NCBI GenBank assembly: GCA_022574295.1
Contig: JACZSJ010000014.1
Span: 1-34,773, forward strand
Reading direction: 5' to 3'
Length of the DNA stretch: 34,773 nt
Origin: Pseudomonadota bacterium
Lineage (GTDB): Bacteria > Pseudomonadota > Gammaproteobacteria > Eutrophobiales > Eutrophobiaceae
This document shows, piece by piece, positions 25,324-34,773 of the stretch (the first letter of the stretch is position 1; the number at the start of each line of letters is the position of its first letter). A program made the position numbers and the translations under genes. The notes below the pieces were generated by a model that was not told where the DNA came from, did no database searches, and saw only the letters and a program-made list of their open reading frames with translations.

Positions 25324-27179
25324 TTAAGGTTCCCTGATTCATCCAGCAAATAGTGATCTAACAGCTTTCTTCCTATCGGCGCGGCTGTTGATGATCCACC
25401 ACCACCGTTTTCTACGACGATGGCAAGTGCAATTTTGGGCTGCCTGGCCGGTGCAAATGCGATAAATAATGCATGATCACGTAAATGTTCCGGCACTTCA
25501 TCTTTCTCGTATTTTTCATCCTGACCAATACCAAAGAGCTGGGCAGTCCCTGTCTTTCCAGCAATCCTGTAAGCAGCGTTTGCACCACTACGCCTGGCCG
25601 TTCCTTTCGCTCCGTGCATGACATCTTCCATCGCCTGTATCACAAAATTCCAATGTTCCTGTTTGTAGCCAGCAACATATTCTGGTGTTGCAACAGGAAG
25701 GAGTGTGGATTCTCCTGAAATCGGATCACTAATTTTGTACACCAACCTCGGAAGAACACGTTTCCCATGATTGGCCAAAGCAGCAGTTGCCGTGACAAGT
25801 TGTAGTGGGGTCGTCAGAACATAACCCTGCCCGATGCCAGCAATTAGTGTCTCGCCGGGATACCAGGGTTGATTCAATGCGCTACGTTTCCAGTCAATTG
25901 AGGGAACCAGTCCAGTTGATTCTCCACCGATATCAATCCCTGTTTTAAAACCAAAGCCAAAATTTGTTAGCGCCTGATTCAATCTGGTGATACCAAGATC
26001 ATGTGCCAGTGTATAAAAATAAACATCACAGGACTGCATAATTGCATAATTCAAATCCACATGCCCATGCCCCCCCTTTTTCCAGTCACGATAACGATGA
26101 TCCTGCCCCTTCAATGTGTACCAACCCTTACACCAGGTCTTTTCATCTACATCCCTGACACCAAACATAAGTGCGGCGATCGCTAAAAATGGTTTTATCG
26201 TAGAACCTGGTGGATATTTACCACTCAGCGCCCTGTTGATGAGTGGCGTATCCCTGGAACTGAGTAGCACTTTATATGATTTGGAATCAATACCATTGAC
26301 AAAGGGATTAGGATCATAGGCAGGTGAACTGACAAGGGCCAGAATATCACCATTGTCTGGGTTCATGGCAACAATAGATCCTTTTCTTCCCTGCATTAAA
26401 CTTAATGCGACGGTCTGAAGTGAAAGATCTAGTGTCAAATAAATATTTTTCCCCGGTTCTGGCGGTGTTCTTTCAAGTACCCGGATGATCCGACCTTGTG
26501 CATTTACCTCGACTTGTTGATGACCAACATGCCCATGCAATATATCTTCGTAGGCTTTCTCAACACCAAGTTTTCCAATATGCGTCGTCCCCAGATAATT
26601 TGACTCCACAATTTTTTGCAGATCTTTCTCATCAATTCTGGCGACATATCCTAATGCATGCACCAAAGTTGATTTCTCGGGGTAGTGGCGATAAGGACGG
26701 GCAATCACCTTGGCACCGGGGATCTTATGTCGCTCAACAGAGAAACGCGCGACTTCATCCTCTGACAGGTTAAATTTAAGTGGTATGCTTTCAAAACGTC
26801 TTTTCTCACGACGTAGCTTCTTAAAGCGATTCACACTATCTTCATCGATATCAATAAGCCTGGAAAGTTGACCTATGGTCTTATCCAGACTGTCTATTTG
26901 TTCCGGAATCAGTTCAAGACTAAAAGAGGGTTGGTTATCTGCAAGCAGAACATTGTCACGGCTGAAGATTAAACCCCGGATCGGTGCAATAGGTAAAACC
27001 TTTACCCTGTTACTCTGAGATAAAGTAATAAAGTGATCATGTCGAATCACTTGTAGATAAAACAATCTTGCAACAAGCACCATGACTATCAGAATAATAA
27101 TGACAACTGCAGAATAGATACGAAGACGGATGAGCCGTGATTCTTCTTCGGTATCTTTAATTGTGAAATTTAAACCCAT
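25320..27179 (-). CDS. mrdA: Penicillin-binding protein 2 (elongation transpeptidase)
   Basis: PBP2 is the transpeptidase of the Rod complex. The 619-residue protein has one N-terminal membrane segment (about 22-43). The non-catalytic pedestal region includes NRVKVLPIAPIRGLIFSRD. The transpeptidase domain has STIK (326-329), SCD (383-385) and KTG (542-544). E. coli PBP2 has 633 residues. It lies 15 nt downstream of mreD and overlaps rodA by 4 nt. Extension at the C-terminus is minimal, and all catalytic motifs are intact. Confidence 0.97.
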   Translation of the reverse strand: MGLNFTIKDTEEESRLIRLRIYSAVVIIILIVMVLVARLFYLQVIRHDHFITLSQSNRVKVLPIAPIRGLIFSRDNVLLADNQPSFSLELIPEQIDSLDKTIGQLSRLIDIDEDSVNRFKKLRREKRRFESIPLKFNLSEDEVARFSVERHKIPGAKVIARPYRHYPEKSTLVHALGYVARIDEKDLQKIVESNYLGTTHIGKLGVEKAYEDILHGHVGHQQVEVNAQGRIIRVLERTPPEPGKNIYLTLDLSLQTVALSLMQGRKGSIVAMNPDNGDILALVSSPAYDPNPFVNGIDSKSYKVLLSSRDTPLINRALSGKYPPGSTIKPFLAIAALMFGVRDVDEKTWCKGWYTLKGQDHRYRDWKKGGHGHVDLNYAIMQSCDVYFYTLAHDLGITRLNQALTNFGFGFKTGIDIGGESTGLVPSIDWKRSALNQPWYPGETLIAGIGQGYVLTTPLQLVTATAALANHGKRVLPRLVYKISDPISGESTLLPVATPEYVAGYKQEHWNFVIQAMEDVMHGAKGTARRSGANAAYRIAGKTGTAQLFGIGQDEKYEKDEVPEHLRDHALFIAFAPARQPKIALAIVVENGGGGSSTAAPIGRKLLDHYLLDESGNLK

Positions 27180-27194
27180 GCCCGATATTGCTTA

Positions 27195-27683
27195 TCAGGC
27201 CACGTTATATTGACGGCGTATGTCCCTGAGGATAACAAACAACCATGGCCACAAAACCATGCTGCTTATTGCAGGCATCCAATAGGCCCATGTCTGGGGG
27301 GGTATTCCCATAATTCCGCTAACCCATGAGGAAATGAGTAAATAAAATATGATGATGAACCCAATCAGACAGGATTGTTGCACCAGTGGAAATAGTCGAA
27401 ACCGTTTGTGAATCTGAATCACAAAATAAGCAATCAATGCAAGACCCAGGGCATTTTGTCCAAGTAAGGTACCTTGTTGCACATCTAACAATAGACCCAG
27501 ACACCACGCAATACCAATACCTATCCTTTCAGGTAGCGCCATACACCAGTATATCAGTACCATCGCGACCCAGGCAGGTCGCCAATCATCAGCCCAGATG
27601 GGCAATGGCAAAGCCGTTAACAGGAAGGCTATCAATAAGCTGGTGAATATAATCCAGCCACCCGTATTTTTGTTTAACATCAT
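27195..27683 (-). CDS. mreD: Rod shape-determining protein MreD
   Basis: MreD is a small polytopic membrane protein that links MreC to the elongation machinery. The product has about five hydrophobic segments and family features such as LPLPIWADDWRPAWVAMVLIYWCMALPERIGIGIAWCLGLLLDVQQGTLLGQNALGLALIAYFV. Two starts are open. GTG at 27687-27689 gives 164 residues. ATG at 27681-27683 gives 162 residues and makes the ATGA 4-nt overlap with the mreC stop; I choose that one. It is followed by mrdA after 15 nt. Confidence 0.92.
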   Translation of the reverse strand: MMLNKNTGGWIIFTSLLIAFLLTALPLPIWADDWRPAWVAMVLIYWCMALPERIGIGIAWCLGLLLDVQQGTLLGQNALGLALIAYFVIQIHKRFRLFPLVQQSCLIGFIIIFYLLISSWVSGIMGIPPQTWAYWMPAISSMVLWPWLFVILRDIRRQYNVA

Positions 27684-28582
27684 TGCCACGCTGAGACATC
27701 TAGGTCATCCAATAGATTTGGGTCATCTAATGGCGATTCAAAATTTGACGGCAACTGAGAGATCGATTTTGGCCAGACCAATAAAACCTCTCTACTCTTT
27801 TCAAGTTGCGCACTGGGAAGTATGGTTACCTTGGCAAAAGGTTCACCTGGAACTCGACTGATATTATAAACAATACCCACAGGGTAACCTGGAGGAAACC
27901 TGCTTCCCAGGCCTGAAGACACAACCAGATCTCCTTCTTTGATATCAACGTTATTGGGTAAATGTTCCAGCTGTAAAACATGACTTTGTCCAGTACCAAC
28001 AGCAACTGATCTTAAGCCGTTACGATTGATTTGAACGGGAATTGCATGCATCGGATCAGTCAACAAAAGTACCGTACTCGAAAATGGACCAACATGCACT
28101 ACCTGCCCCATCACACCATTTGCATCAACAATAGGTTGCCCTTCGTAAACGCTTTCACGCCGGCCTTTATTGATCACGATCTGATGTCTGAATGGTTGTA
28201 AATCAACTGCCAGTAATTCTGCAATTAATACACGCTCGCCAAGTTTCTCTGAAGACTTTAGCATTTCCCTGAGACGTTCATTTTCTGCCTCAAGAATTTC
28301 AAATTTCTGTACCTTGGAACTGAGTATCAGTTGTTCCTCACGTAATCGAGTGTTCTCTTTCACCAGGCCAGCGCGCGTAGTCAAAGACTCGGATGCCCAG
28401 TTTATGACTGTAACGGGTAGATCAGCAACGTATTGCAATGGATATACAAATACGGTAAGTACCGAGCGCACCCTCTCTAGATGACCCTGTCGATGATCAA
28501 CAGTCATCATAATTAATGAGGCCAGAATGAACGCAACAATGCGCACATTGGCGGAAGGACCCTTTAGAAACAGCGTACTTAT
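27680..28582 (-). CDS. mreC: Rod shape-determining protein MreC, apparent ATA start
   Basis: MreC is a periplasmic scaffold of the elongasome that activates PBP2-RodA. It has an N-terminal membrane anchor (VRIVAFILASLIMMTVDHR), a coiled coil (about 75-115) and two beta-barrel subdomains (GVMGQVVHVGPFSSTVLLLTDP, GDLVVSSGLGSRFPPGYPVG). The first standard start, GTG at 28544-28546, has no ribosome-binding site and removes the conserved LFxxGPS segment. The frame is open upstream to a stop with only an ATA at 28580-28582 placed 7 nt after a perfect AAGGAG (28590-28595). This gives MSTLFLKGPSANVRIVAF (300 residues), just like family members. An ATA start or an ATG-to-ATA sequence error both fit. 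It overlaps mreD by 4 nt. Confidence 0.92.
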   Translation of the reverse strand: MSTLFLKGPSANVRIVAFILASLIMMTVDHRQGHLERVRSVLTVFVYPLQYVADLPVTVINWASESLTTRAGLVKENTRLREEQLILSSKVQKFEILEAENERLREMLKSSEKLGERVLIAELLAVDLQPFRHQIVINKGRRESVYEGQPIVDANGVMGQVVHVGPFSSTVLLLTDPMHAIPVQINRNGLRSVAVGTGQSHVLQLEHLPNNVDIKEGDLVVSSGLGSRFPPGYPVGIVYNISRVPGEPFAKVTILPSAQLEKSREVLLVWPKSISQLPSNFESPLDDPNLLDDLDVSAWQ

Positions 28583-28589
28583 TGTCTGT

Positions 28590-28595
28590 CTCCTT
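28590..28595 (-). promoter_or_regulatory. Strong Shine-Dalgarno that decides the mreC start
   Basis: The minus strand reads AAAAAGGAGAC. AAGGAG is followed, after 7 nt, by ATA (28580-28582) in the mreC frame. No ATG, GTG or TTG in any frame lies at a suitable distance, so this site points to initiation at ATA. Confidence 0.7.
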
Positions 28596-28613
28596 TTTTT
28601 GTATTAAATCGGG

Positions 28614-29663
<1,050 letters not shown>

Positions 29664-29698
29664 TTACTTTGATTCACTTTATGGTTATATTAAAAATG

Positions 29699-29756
29699 AT
29701 GCCTTTTGGCGGAAAAAACCTGTTACTCTCCGCCCGGAAACAAGCTATCAAGGCAT
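29699..29756 (-). promoter_or_regulatory. Nested hairpin upstream of mreB
   Basis: Two nested inverted pairs occur in the divergent mreB/gatC region: ATGCCTT (29699-29705) with AAGGCAT (29750-29756), and inside it GGCGGA (29708-29713) with TCCGCC (29729-29734). The outer arms are 39-96 nt before the mreB ATG, so the structure would be in its leader if transcription starts further upstream. I see no convincing promoter hexamers for either mreB or gatC in the 275-nt gap. Confidence 0.4.
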
Positions 29757-29935
29757 TTAGTGTAGCATCATCCATAGCGCTGATTTTACTCGTTTTCTGA
29801 CTTTTCATGGGTGATTTAGTGCTCCTGCAGAGACTACCTGCCTAAACGGCTAACTGTATCAACGAGTATCGCTTTGGGCAAGTGATAGAATGTGATAAAT
29901 TTTTAATTATCAACAAATTAATGGCAAAATCTTGA

Positions 29936-30223
29936 ATGTCTCTCAATAAATCTGATATCGACAAAATCGCCTGGTTGGCACGTCTTTCTATTTCGGAAGA
30001 AGATACCCCGAATTACCTTCATGACGTATCCAATATTCTGGATCTGGTAGAAACAATGAACACAGTCGATACAGAGAATATCGAACCACTCGCCCATCCG
30101 TTGGAGATCACTGCCAGGCTCAGGGAAGACAAAGTCACCGAAACCGATCAGCGTGAACATTTTCAGAAAATAGCACCTGCTGTGGATAATGGTCATTACC
30201 TCGTTCCTAAAGTAATTGAGTAA
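29936..30223 (+). CDS. gatC: Asp/Glu-tRNA amidotransferase subunit C
   Basis: GatC is the small scaffolding subunit that wraps around GatA and joins it to GatB. The 95-residue protein matches the family: MSLNKSDIDKIAWLARLSISEED, the NILDLVETMNTVDTENIEPLAHPLE central segment, LREDKVTETDQREHFQKIAPAVDNGHYLVPKVIE. It starts the gatCAB group, divergent from mreB. No Shine-Dalgarno is evident. Confidence 0.96.
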   Translation: MSLNKSDIDKIAWLARLSISEEDTPNYLHDVSNILDLVETMNTVDTENIEPLAHPLEITARLREDKVTETDQREHFQKIAPAVDNGHYLVPKVIE

Positions 30224-30342
30224 GGGTGATCGAATAATCAAGATAAGCAGGAGGCATTAGATCCGCTTTAGCCTTATGAGCTCCGTAGTTATTTTTCAGG
30301 ACGACACGTGATAAAAAAATAATTTACGAATATTGACTATAC
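30224..30342 (+). promoter_or_regulatory. 119-nt gatC-gatA spacer with an orphan Shine-Dalgarno
   Basis: A perfect AGGAGG at 30249-30254 is not followed by a usable start codon: the next frame is ATT-AGA-TCC..., closing at a TGA within seven codons. gatA itself, 88 nt downstream, has no Shine-Dalgarno. TTGACT lies 8 nt before the gatA ATG. I cannot assign a function. Confidence 0.25.
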
Positions 30343-31797
30343 ATGCACAAAAAAACAATCAAAGAACTCTCAAGCGCATTACAGAATAAAGAATTCAGCA
30401 GTGAAGAACTTGTGTCGTTTTATCTGCACCGGTGTGAATTACATAATGCAGATTTAAACTGTTTCATTAGTTTGATGCCTGAGACAGCCATTAAGCAGGC
30501 TAAATCTGCAGATAAAAAAATACAAAACGGAAATGCCACTCCACTTACAGGGATTCCTCTGGCGCATAAAGACATTTTTTGCACCAATGGAACAAAAACC
30601 ACCTGTGGTTCAAAAATGCTGGATAATTTTATTGCCCCCTATGATGCAACTGTTGTTACTCGTTTGAATAAGGCAGGTATGGTGACATTAGGTAAAACCA
30701 ACATGGATGAATTTGCCATGGGCTCAACAAGTGAGACCAGCTTTTATGGTGCGGTCAAAAATCCCTGGGATATCGACCGCGTCCCGGGTGGCTCTTCAGG
30801 GGGATCAGCGGCGGCAGTGGCAGCCAAACTTGCCCCTGTCGCAACCGGCACAGATACAGGCGGTTCTATTCGGCAACCTGCTTCCTTATGCGGGATCACT
30901 GGCTTGAAACCCACCTATGGCAGGGTTTCACGTTACGGCATGATTGCTTACGCCTCCAGTCTTGATCAGGGAGGCCCGATAACACAAACGGCTGAAGATG
31001 CTGCCATCATGTTAAACGCAATGGCAGGTTTTGATGAACGCGACTCAACATCAGCAGAAAAAGCCGTTGAAGACTACACAAAAAATCTCAATGAAAGTCT
31101 TGATGGACTGACGATTGGTTTACCTAAACAATATTTTGGTGGCCAACTTGATGCCAGCATCGAATCAGTGATTCAAGCGGGCGTTAAAGAGTTAGAAAAC
31201 CTTGGTGCACATGTTAAAGAAATTGAATTACCTAACTCAGAGCTATCTATCCCCGCGTATTACGTGATTGCATTAGCAGAATGTTCATCCAACCTGGCAC
31301 GTTTTGATGGGGTTCGTTTTGGACATCGCTGCGATGACCCGAAAGATTTAACCGATCTATACTTACGTTCACGCGCTGAAGGTTTTGGTAAAGAAGTAAA
31401 ACGACGCATTATCACAGGGACTTATGTTTTGTCTGCCGGTTATTACGATGCCTATTATCTAAAGGCACAAAAACTTCGTCGCTTGATACGTGATGATTTT
31501 CGCAAAGCGCTTGAAGATGTTGACGTCATAATTGGGCCAACCGCGCCGCAAGTAGCCTTTAAGCTGAATGAATTCATTGATGATCCCATTAGTATGTATT
31601 TATCAGATATTTATACCGTGTCAGTGAACCTGGCTGGACTGCCTGCCATTTCTGTCCCCGCTGGTTTTGCCAACGAGCTCCCGGTAGGCATGCAAATCAT
31701 CGGTAATTATTTCGCTGAATCCAGATTGCTTAATATTGCGCATCGATTCCAACAAGCCACAGACTGGCATCAACGATCCCCCGAGGGGTTTGAATAA
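30343..31797 (+). CDS. gatA: Asp/Glu-tRNA amidotransferase subunit A (glutaminase)
   Basis: GatA releases ammonia from glutamine for transamidation of misacylated Glu-tRNA-Gln and/or Asp-tRNA-Asn. The 484-residue protein is an amidase-signature enzyme with the full Lys-cisSer-Ser triad: Lys76 (LAHKD), Ser151 ([14 protein letters not shown]) and Ser175 ([12 protein letters not shown]). It then has [28 protein letters not shown], typical of GatA rather than other amidases. It overlaps gatB by one nucleotide (TAATG). Confidence 0.97.
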   Translation: MHKKTIKELSSALQNKEFSSEELVSFYLHRCELHNADLNCFISLMPETAIKQAKSADKKIQNGNATPLTGIPLAHKDIFCTNGTKTTCGSKMLDNFIAPYDATVVTRLNKAGMVTLGKTNMDEFAMGSTSETSFYGAVKNPWDIDRVPGGSSGGSAAAVAAKLAPVATGTDTGGSIRQPASLCGITGLKPTYGRVSRYGMIAYASSLDQGGPITQTAEDAAIMLNAMAGFDERDSTSAEKAVEDYTKNLNESLDGLTIGLPKQYFGGQLDASIESVIQAGVKELENLGAHVKEIELPNSELSIPAYYVIALAECSSNLARFDGVRFGHRCDDPKDLTDLYLRSRAEGFGKEVKRRIITGTYVLSAGYYDAYYLKAQKLRRLIRDDFRKALEDVDVIIGPTAPQVAFKLNEFIDDPISMYLSDIYTVSVNLAGLPAISVPAGFANELPVGMQIIGNYFAESRLLNIAHRFQQATDWHQRSPEGFE

Positions 31798-33242
31798 TGG
31801 AATGGGAAACCGTTATCGGGCTTGAGATACATGCACAACTTGCAACCAAAAGTAAGATATTTTCAGGCGCATCAACAACCTACGGTGCAGAGGCGAATAC
31901 TCAAGCCTGTGCCGTAGACTTGGGTCTGCCGGGTGTGCTACCTGTTATCAACCAACAAGCCATAGAGATGGCTATCAAGTTTGGAACTGCGGTAAATGCA
32001 CATATCGCTGATAAATCAGTCTTTGCACGTAAGAATTATTTCTACCCTGATCTACCAAAGGGATATCAGATCAGCCAGTTTGAATTGCCTATTGTCGGTC
32101 ATGGTGAAATCGAGATTCAATTAACCGATGGCAGTAAAAAAATCATTGGCATCACCCGTGCACACCTGGAAGAGGATGCGGGGAAATCAGTTCATGATGG
32201 CTTCTTTGATAATACCGGAGTGGATCTCAATCGTGCCGGAACACCATTAATAGAAATTGTCTCTGAACCTGATATGCGTTCCTCTGAAGAAGCCATTGCC
32301 TACCTGAAAAAAATCCATTCCATTGTTCGTTATCTAAAGATCTGTGATGGCAATATGCAGGAAGGATCATTTCGATGTGATGCCAATGTCTCTGTACGAC
32401 CCAAAGGCCAGGATGAACTTGGCACACGAACTGAACTCAAGAATCTTAACTCCTTTAAATATATCGAACAAGCAATTGAATTTGAGATTGAACGTCAGAT
32501 CGAAGTTATCGAGTCCGGTGGTAAAGTTGTTCAGGAAACACGTTTATATGATCCGAATAAAAATGAAACAAGGACCATGCGCAGTAAGGAAGAAGCCAAT
32601 GACTATCGCTACTTTCCAGATCCAGATTTACTCCCGGTTTGCATAGATCAGGAAACCATTGAGGCCATCAGAAAAGAACTTCCTGAATTACCGGAGGCCA
32701 AACGTGACAGATTCATCAAAGAATTCGGCCTGTCGGAATATGACAGTGATGTTTTAACATCTAACCGTGATCAAGCTGAGTACTTTGAGTCCGTTGTTAA
32801 TGCTGCTAATGGTGAAGCAAAACTGAGTGCCAACTGGGTGATGGGTGAATTATCAGCAGTCTTAAATAAAAGTAATATAGACATTACCCAAAGTCCGGTG
32901 AGTGCCGAAATGTTGGGCGGTATGATCAAGCGCATCAAGGACAACACCATCTCAGGCAATATAGCCAAACAAGTATTCGAGGCCATGTGTAATGGCGAAG
33001 GCAGTGCCGATGAAATCATTGATAATCAAGGACTTAAGCAAGTCACCGACCCAGGTGCCATCGAAAAACTGGTCGATGATGTGATCGATGCCAACCCTGA
33101 TCAGGTCAAACAATATCAGCAAGCACCTGCAGAGAAACAAGGTAAGTTGATTGGCTTCTTCGTCGGACAAATCATGAAAAAATCCCAAGGCAAAGCCAAC
33201 CCGCAACAAGTGAATGAGTTGCTACAAGAAAAATTAAAATAA
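31797..33242 (+). CDS. gatB: Asp/Glu-tRNA amidotransferase subunit B
   Basis: GatB activates the acyl group on misacylated tRNA by ATP and accepts ammonia channelled from GatA. The 481-residue protein begins [24 protein letters not shown]. It has [52 protein letters not shown] and [24 protein letters not shown] in the catalytic cradle. A C-terminal helical YqeY-like tail follows ([27 protein letters not shown] to [23 protein letters not shown]). Presence of GatCAB implies the organism makes Gln-tRNA or Asn-tRNA indirectly for at least one tRNA. Confidence 0.98.
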   Translation: MEWETVIGLEIHAQLATKSKIFSGASTTYGAEANTQACAVDLGLPGVLPVINQQAIEMAIKFGTAVNAHIADKSVFARKNYFYPDLPKGYQISQFELPIVGHGEIEIQLTDGSKKIIGITRAHLEEDAGKSVHDGFFDNTGVDLNRAGTPLIEIVSEPDMRSSEEAIAYLKKIHSIVRYLKICDGNMQEGSFRCDANVSVRPKGQDELGTRTELKNLNSFKYIEQAIEFEIERQIEVIESGGKVVQETRLYDPNKNETRTMRSKEEANDYRYFPDPDLLPVCIDQETIEAIRKELPELPEAKRDRFIKEFGLSEYDSDVLTSNRDQAEYFESVVNAANGEAKLSANWVMGELSAVLNKSNIDITQSPVSAEMLGGMIKRIKDNTISGNIAKQVFEAMCNGEGSADEIIDNQGLKQVTDPGAIEKLVDDVIDANPDQVKQYQQAPAEKQGKLIGFFVGQIMKKSQGKANPQQVNELLQEKLK

Positions 33243-33273
33243 ATGGTGGAGGTGCTTTTACCATCTGATAACC

Positions 33274-33969
33274 ATGGATAACAAGATCCGTATCTCTTAT
33301 TTTACTGATGTACTCTGCGTCTGGGCTTATATCGCACAGATTCGACTTGATGAGCTTAAGCTTAATTACGGAGATAAACTCGATATACAATATCACTTCA
33401 TCCCCTTATTTGGATGCACCGACAAGCGCATTGGTGAAGCTTGGAAAGATAAAGGAGGCTTCAAGGGCTTTGGTGAACACGTCAAGGAAGTTTGCTCACA
33501 GTTTGATCATGTCGATGTGCATACAAATATCTGGACGACATCCATAGCCAAAAGCTCGGCGACCAGTCACCTGTTTCTGAAGGCTGTACAATTACTTGAG
33601 GAACAAGGGCAAATCTCAAAAGATATCATCAATGGCAATAATTCCTTGTTTGAAGAGATCACCTGGAAAATCAGGTTGGCTTTTTTCAAGGAAGGTTTGA
33701 ATATATCTCACATGGATACTCTTTTCTCTATAGCAGAACAACACGAGCTACCGACAGATATTCTCAGGAAACTGATAGATAATGGCGAAGCATTGGCGGC
33801 TTTATGCCGCGATATGGAACTAGCAAATGAATACAAAATCGAAGGTAGCCCGACCTTTATCCTCAACGAAGGCCGCCAGAAACTCTATGGCAATCTCGGC
33901 TACAAAATAATCGAGGCGAATGTACAGGAAGTCCTCAACCGACCAGAAAACCAGGCCTCATGGTGTTAA
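33274..33969 (+). CDS. DsbA-family thioredoxin-fold protein with a CVWA active site
   Basis: The 231-residue protein has the DsbA/2-hydroxychromene-2-carboxylate-isomerase-like layout: an N-terminal beta strand and active-site helix (ISYFTDVLCVWAYIAQIRLDEL), a large helical insertion (about 60-180) and a thioredoxin-fold return with a cis-proline loop (IEGSPTFILN, Pro193). The redox motif is CVWA (15-18), so the second cysteine of CxxC is missing; a classical disulfide oxidase role is unlikely. No signal peptide is seen, so it is cytoplasmic. It lies 31 nt after gatB. GGAGGT is about 20 nt before the ATG, too far to be optimal. Exact function unknown. Confidence 0.82.
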   Translation: MDNKIRISYFTDVLCVWAYIAQIRLDELKLNYGDKLDIQYHFIPLFGCTDKRIGEAWKDKGGFKGFGEHVKEVCSQFDHVDVHTNIWTTSIAKSSATSHLFLKAVQLLEEQGQISKDIINGNNSLFEEITWKIRLAFFKEGLNISHMDTLFSIAEQHELPTDILRKLIDNGEALAALCRDMELANEYKIEGSPTFILNEGRQKLYGNLGYKIIEANVQEVLNRPENQASWC

Positions 33970-34298
33970 GTGAAGATCAAGAGGTCAGTCGAGAAACGAT
34001 CAACCTCGAAACCGCCAGAATTAGCTGGAAAGACCTTGAAGTTTTGTATATGGATGTACTTATGCTGCGATCGCATGGATGCGAGAGAGCAGCGACCCAA
34101 CACTATCAGAAACTATTATCTACCGAAGTAGCCTTACAGATCATAAAAGACAACGCTAAATCACTCAAAAACTGGATGACAAAAGGCAAAATAGACACCG
34201 TCACCGACGACCAAGCCAAACAATACGCCGACACCCAAACATCCGTCTGGGCAGTTGTCATCAAACCGTGGATACTGATACAGTCAGCCGCCAAGTAA
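33960..34298 (+). CDS. DUF2288-like protein
   Basis: The 112-residue product overlaps the preceding gene by 10 nt. Its second half (VALQIIKDNAKSLKNWMTKGKIDTVTDDQAKQYADTQTSVWAVVIKPWILIQ) resembles DUF2288 proteins, which typically end in a WAVVxxPWVLVQ block. The first part keeps ISWKDLEVL, but the middle (residues 34-55) fits the family poorly, so local divergence is possible. Function of the family is unknown. Overlap suggests co-expression with the DsbA-fold protein. Confidence 0.65.
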   Translation: MVLSEDQEVSRETINLETARISWKDLEVLYMDVLMLRSHGCERAATQHYQKLLSTEVALQIIKDNAKSLKNWMTKGKIDTVTDDQAKQYADTQTSVWAVVIKPWILIQSAAK

Positions 34299-34773
34299 AT
34301 GAAAGAGAAAACAAATAAATCAGTAGGCAATATTCAGCGCAGAGGTTTTGATCAGCTAACTTGGGTGAATCCAAAACAAGTACTTATTAATTATCGTCAT
34401 CTAGAATTAAATTTCCTAGATAGCCTAGACCAAAAAGTAAGAACATTGAGAACAAATAAGCTAAAAGAATGGAAAGAAGCGAGAGACGCAGCTCTGTTCT
34501 CATACGGCATGGCAAATGAAGTCTTGAAAACTCCAGTTCTTGTAGCAAAATCGGAGAAATCTGATTATGACTTCATTATGAAGTGGATAATTGAGGAAAA
34601 AGAATTTTATTGCCCTGTACAACTTAAAGAGTTACCTCCGGATGATATTAATCCTAATATTCAAATAGAAAATATATTTGAGAAACTTAAGAAATATTGT
34701 GGTGAACATGATCTTCTTGTGTCAATTAAGATCAATAGAGAAATCAAGTCATTTGATTTAAATTCATTTAAAA
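34299..34773 (+). CDS. Unrecognised protein, truncated by the window end
   Basis: An open frame begins at ATG directly after the previous stop codon (TAA-ATG, no gap) and is still open after 158 codons at the window edge. The product is hydrophilic and charged with no membrane segment or signal peptide. Residues 87-112 read KSDYDFIMKWIIEEKEFY followed by CPVQLKEL. The Asp (89/91), a strand and a Gln-x-Lys (108-110) spacing resemble a PD-(D/E)xK nuclease core, but this is inference from a partial sequence. Composition is more AT-rich than the upstream gat genes. No strong ribosome-binding site is present. Confidence 0.6.
   Translation, partial: MKEKTNKSVGNIQRRGFDQLTWVNPKQVLINYRHLELNFLDSLDQKVRTLRTNKLKEWKEARDAALFSYGMANEVLKTPVLVAKSEKSDYDFIMKWIIEEKEFYCPVQLKELPPDDINPNIQIENIFEKLKKYCGEHDLLVSIKINREIKSFDLNSFK

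Noticed and set aside
33243-33281. A 12-codon leader peptide between gatB and the DsbA-fold gene, with competing ATGGT/ACCAT hairpins
   Set aside because: Stems are only 4-5 bp, the ORF has no codon bias toward any amino acid, and its GGAGG lies inside the ORF; attenuation is not supported.

Overview
The window is a chromosomal stretch of a gammaproteobacterium with moderately low GC. The evidence is gene order: recA-recX-alaS-lysC-csrA, guaB-guaA, mreBCD-mrdA-rodA-mltB-rlpA-dacC-dat, ybeD-lipB-lipA and gatCAB, plus close YadG/YadH homologues. Nearly all genes are housekeeping. I see no rRNA, intact tRNA, CRISPR array, transposase or phage module. The species cannot be named from sequence alone.

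Layout. 1-385: palindromic repeats downstream of csrA. 386-11296 (minus strand): guaB, guaA, HIT-family gene, [small TIR element], tadA, pncC, [three-stem palindromic element], recA, recX, alaS, lysC, csrA (purine synthesis, tRNA editing, recombination/repair, alanyl-tRNA, aspartate-family amino acids, global RNA regulator). 11297-11728: guaB promoter, four direct repeats and a second three-stem element. 11729-13952 (plus): xseA and an overlapping M23 peptidase gene whose stop codon lies in an inserted TIR element (13938-14097). 14187-16183 (minus): ybeD-lipB-lipA (lipoate synthesis). 16426-19805 (plus): DUF4389 membrane protein, tandem cyclic-nucleotide-binding-domain protein, and the YadG/YadH ABC exporter. 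19849-29660 (minus): mreB-mreC-mreD-mrdA-rodA-mltB-rlpA-dacC-dat-queD, a cell-elongation and peptidoglycan-remodelling cluster. 29936-34298 (plus): gatC-gatA-gatB (tRNA-dependent amidotransferase), a DsbA-fold protein and a DUF2288 protein. From 34299 an unrecognised gene runs off the window.

The most unusual content is intergenic. Two elements of nearly equal size (6242-6511 and 11447-11713) share an architecture of terminal inverted repeats around two internal hairpins. Each hairpin carries a 52-53 nt module with the same key positions, while the stem sequences around it differ between elements yet remain self-complementary. A fifth module sits in the element that supplies the stop codon of the M23 gene. 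Other points are an apparent ATA start codon for mreC with a near-perfect Shine-Dalgarno sequence, iteron-like repeats between the guaB promoter and its start codon, and a plus-strand gene block that splits the usual dacC-dat/ybeD-lipB-lipA neighbourhood.
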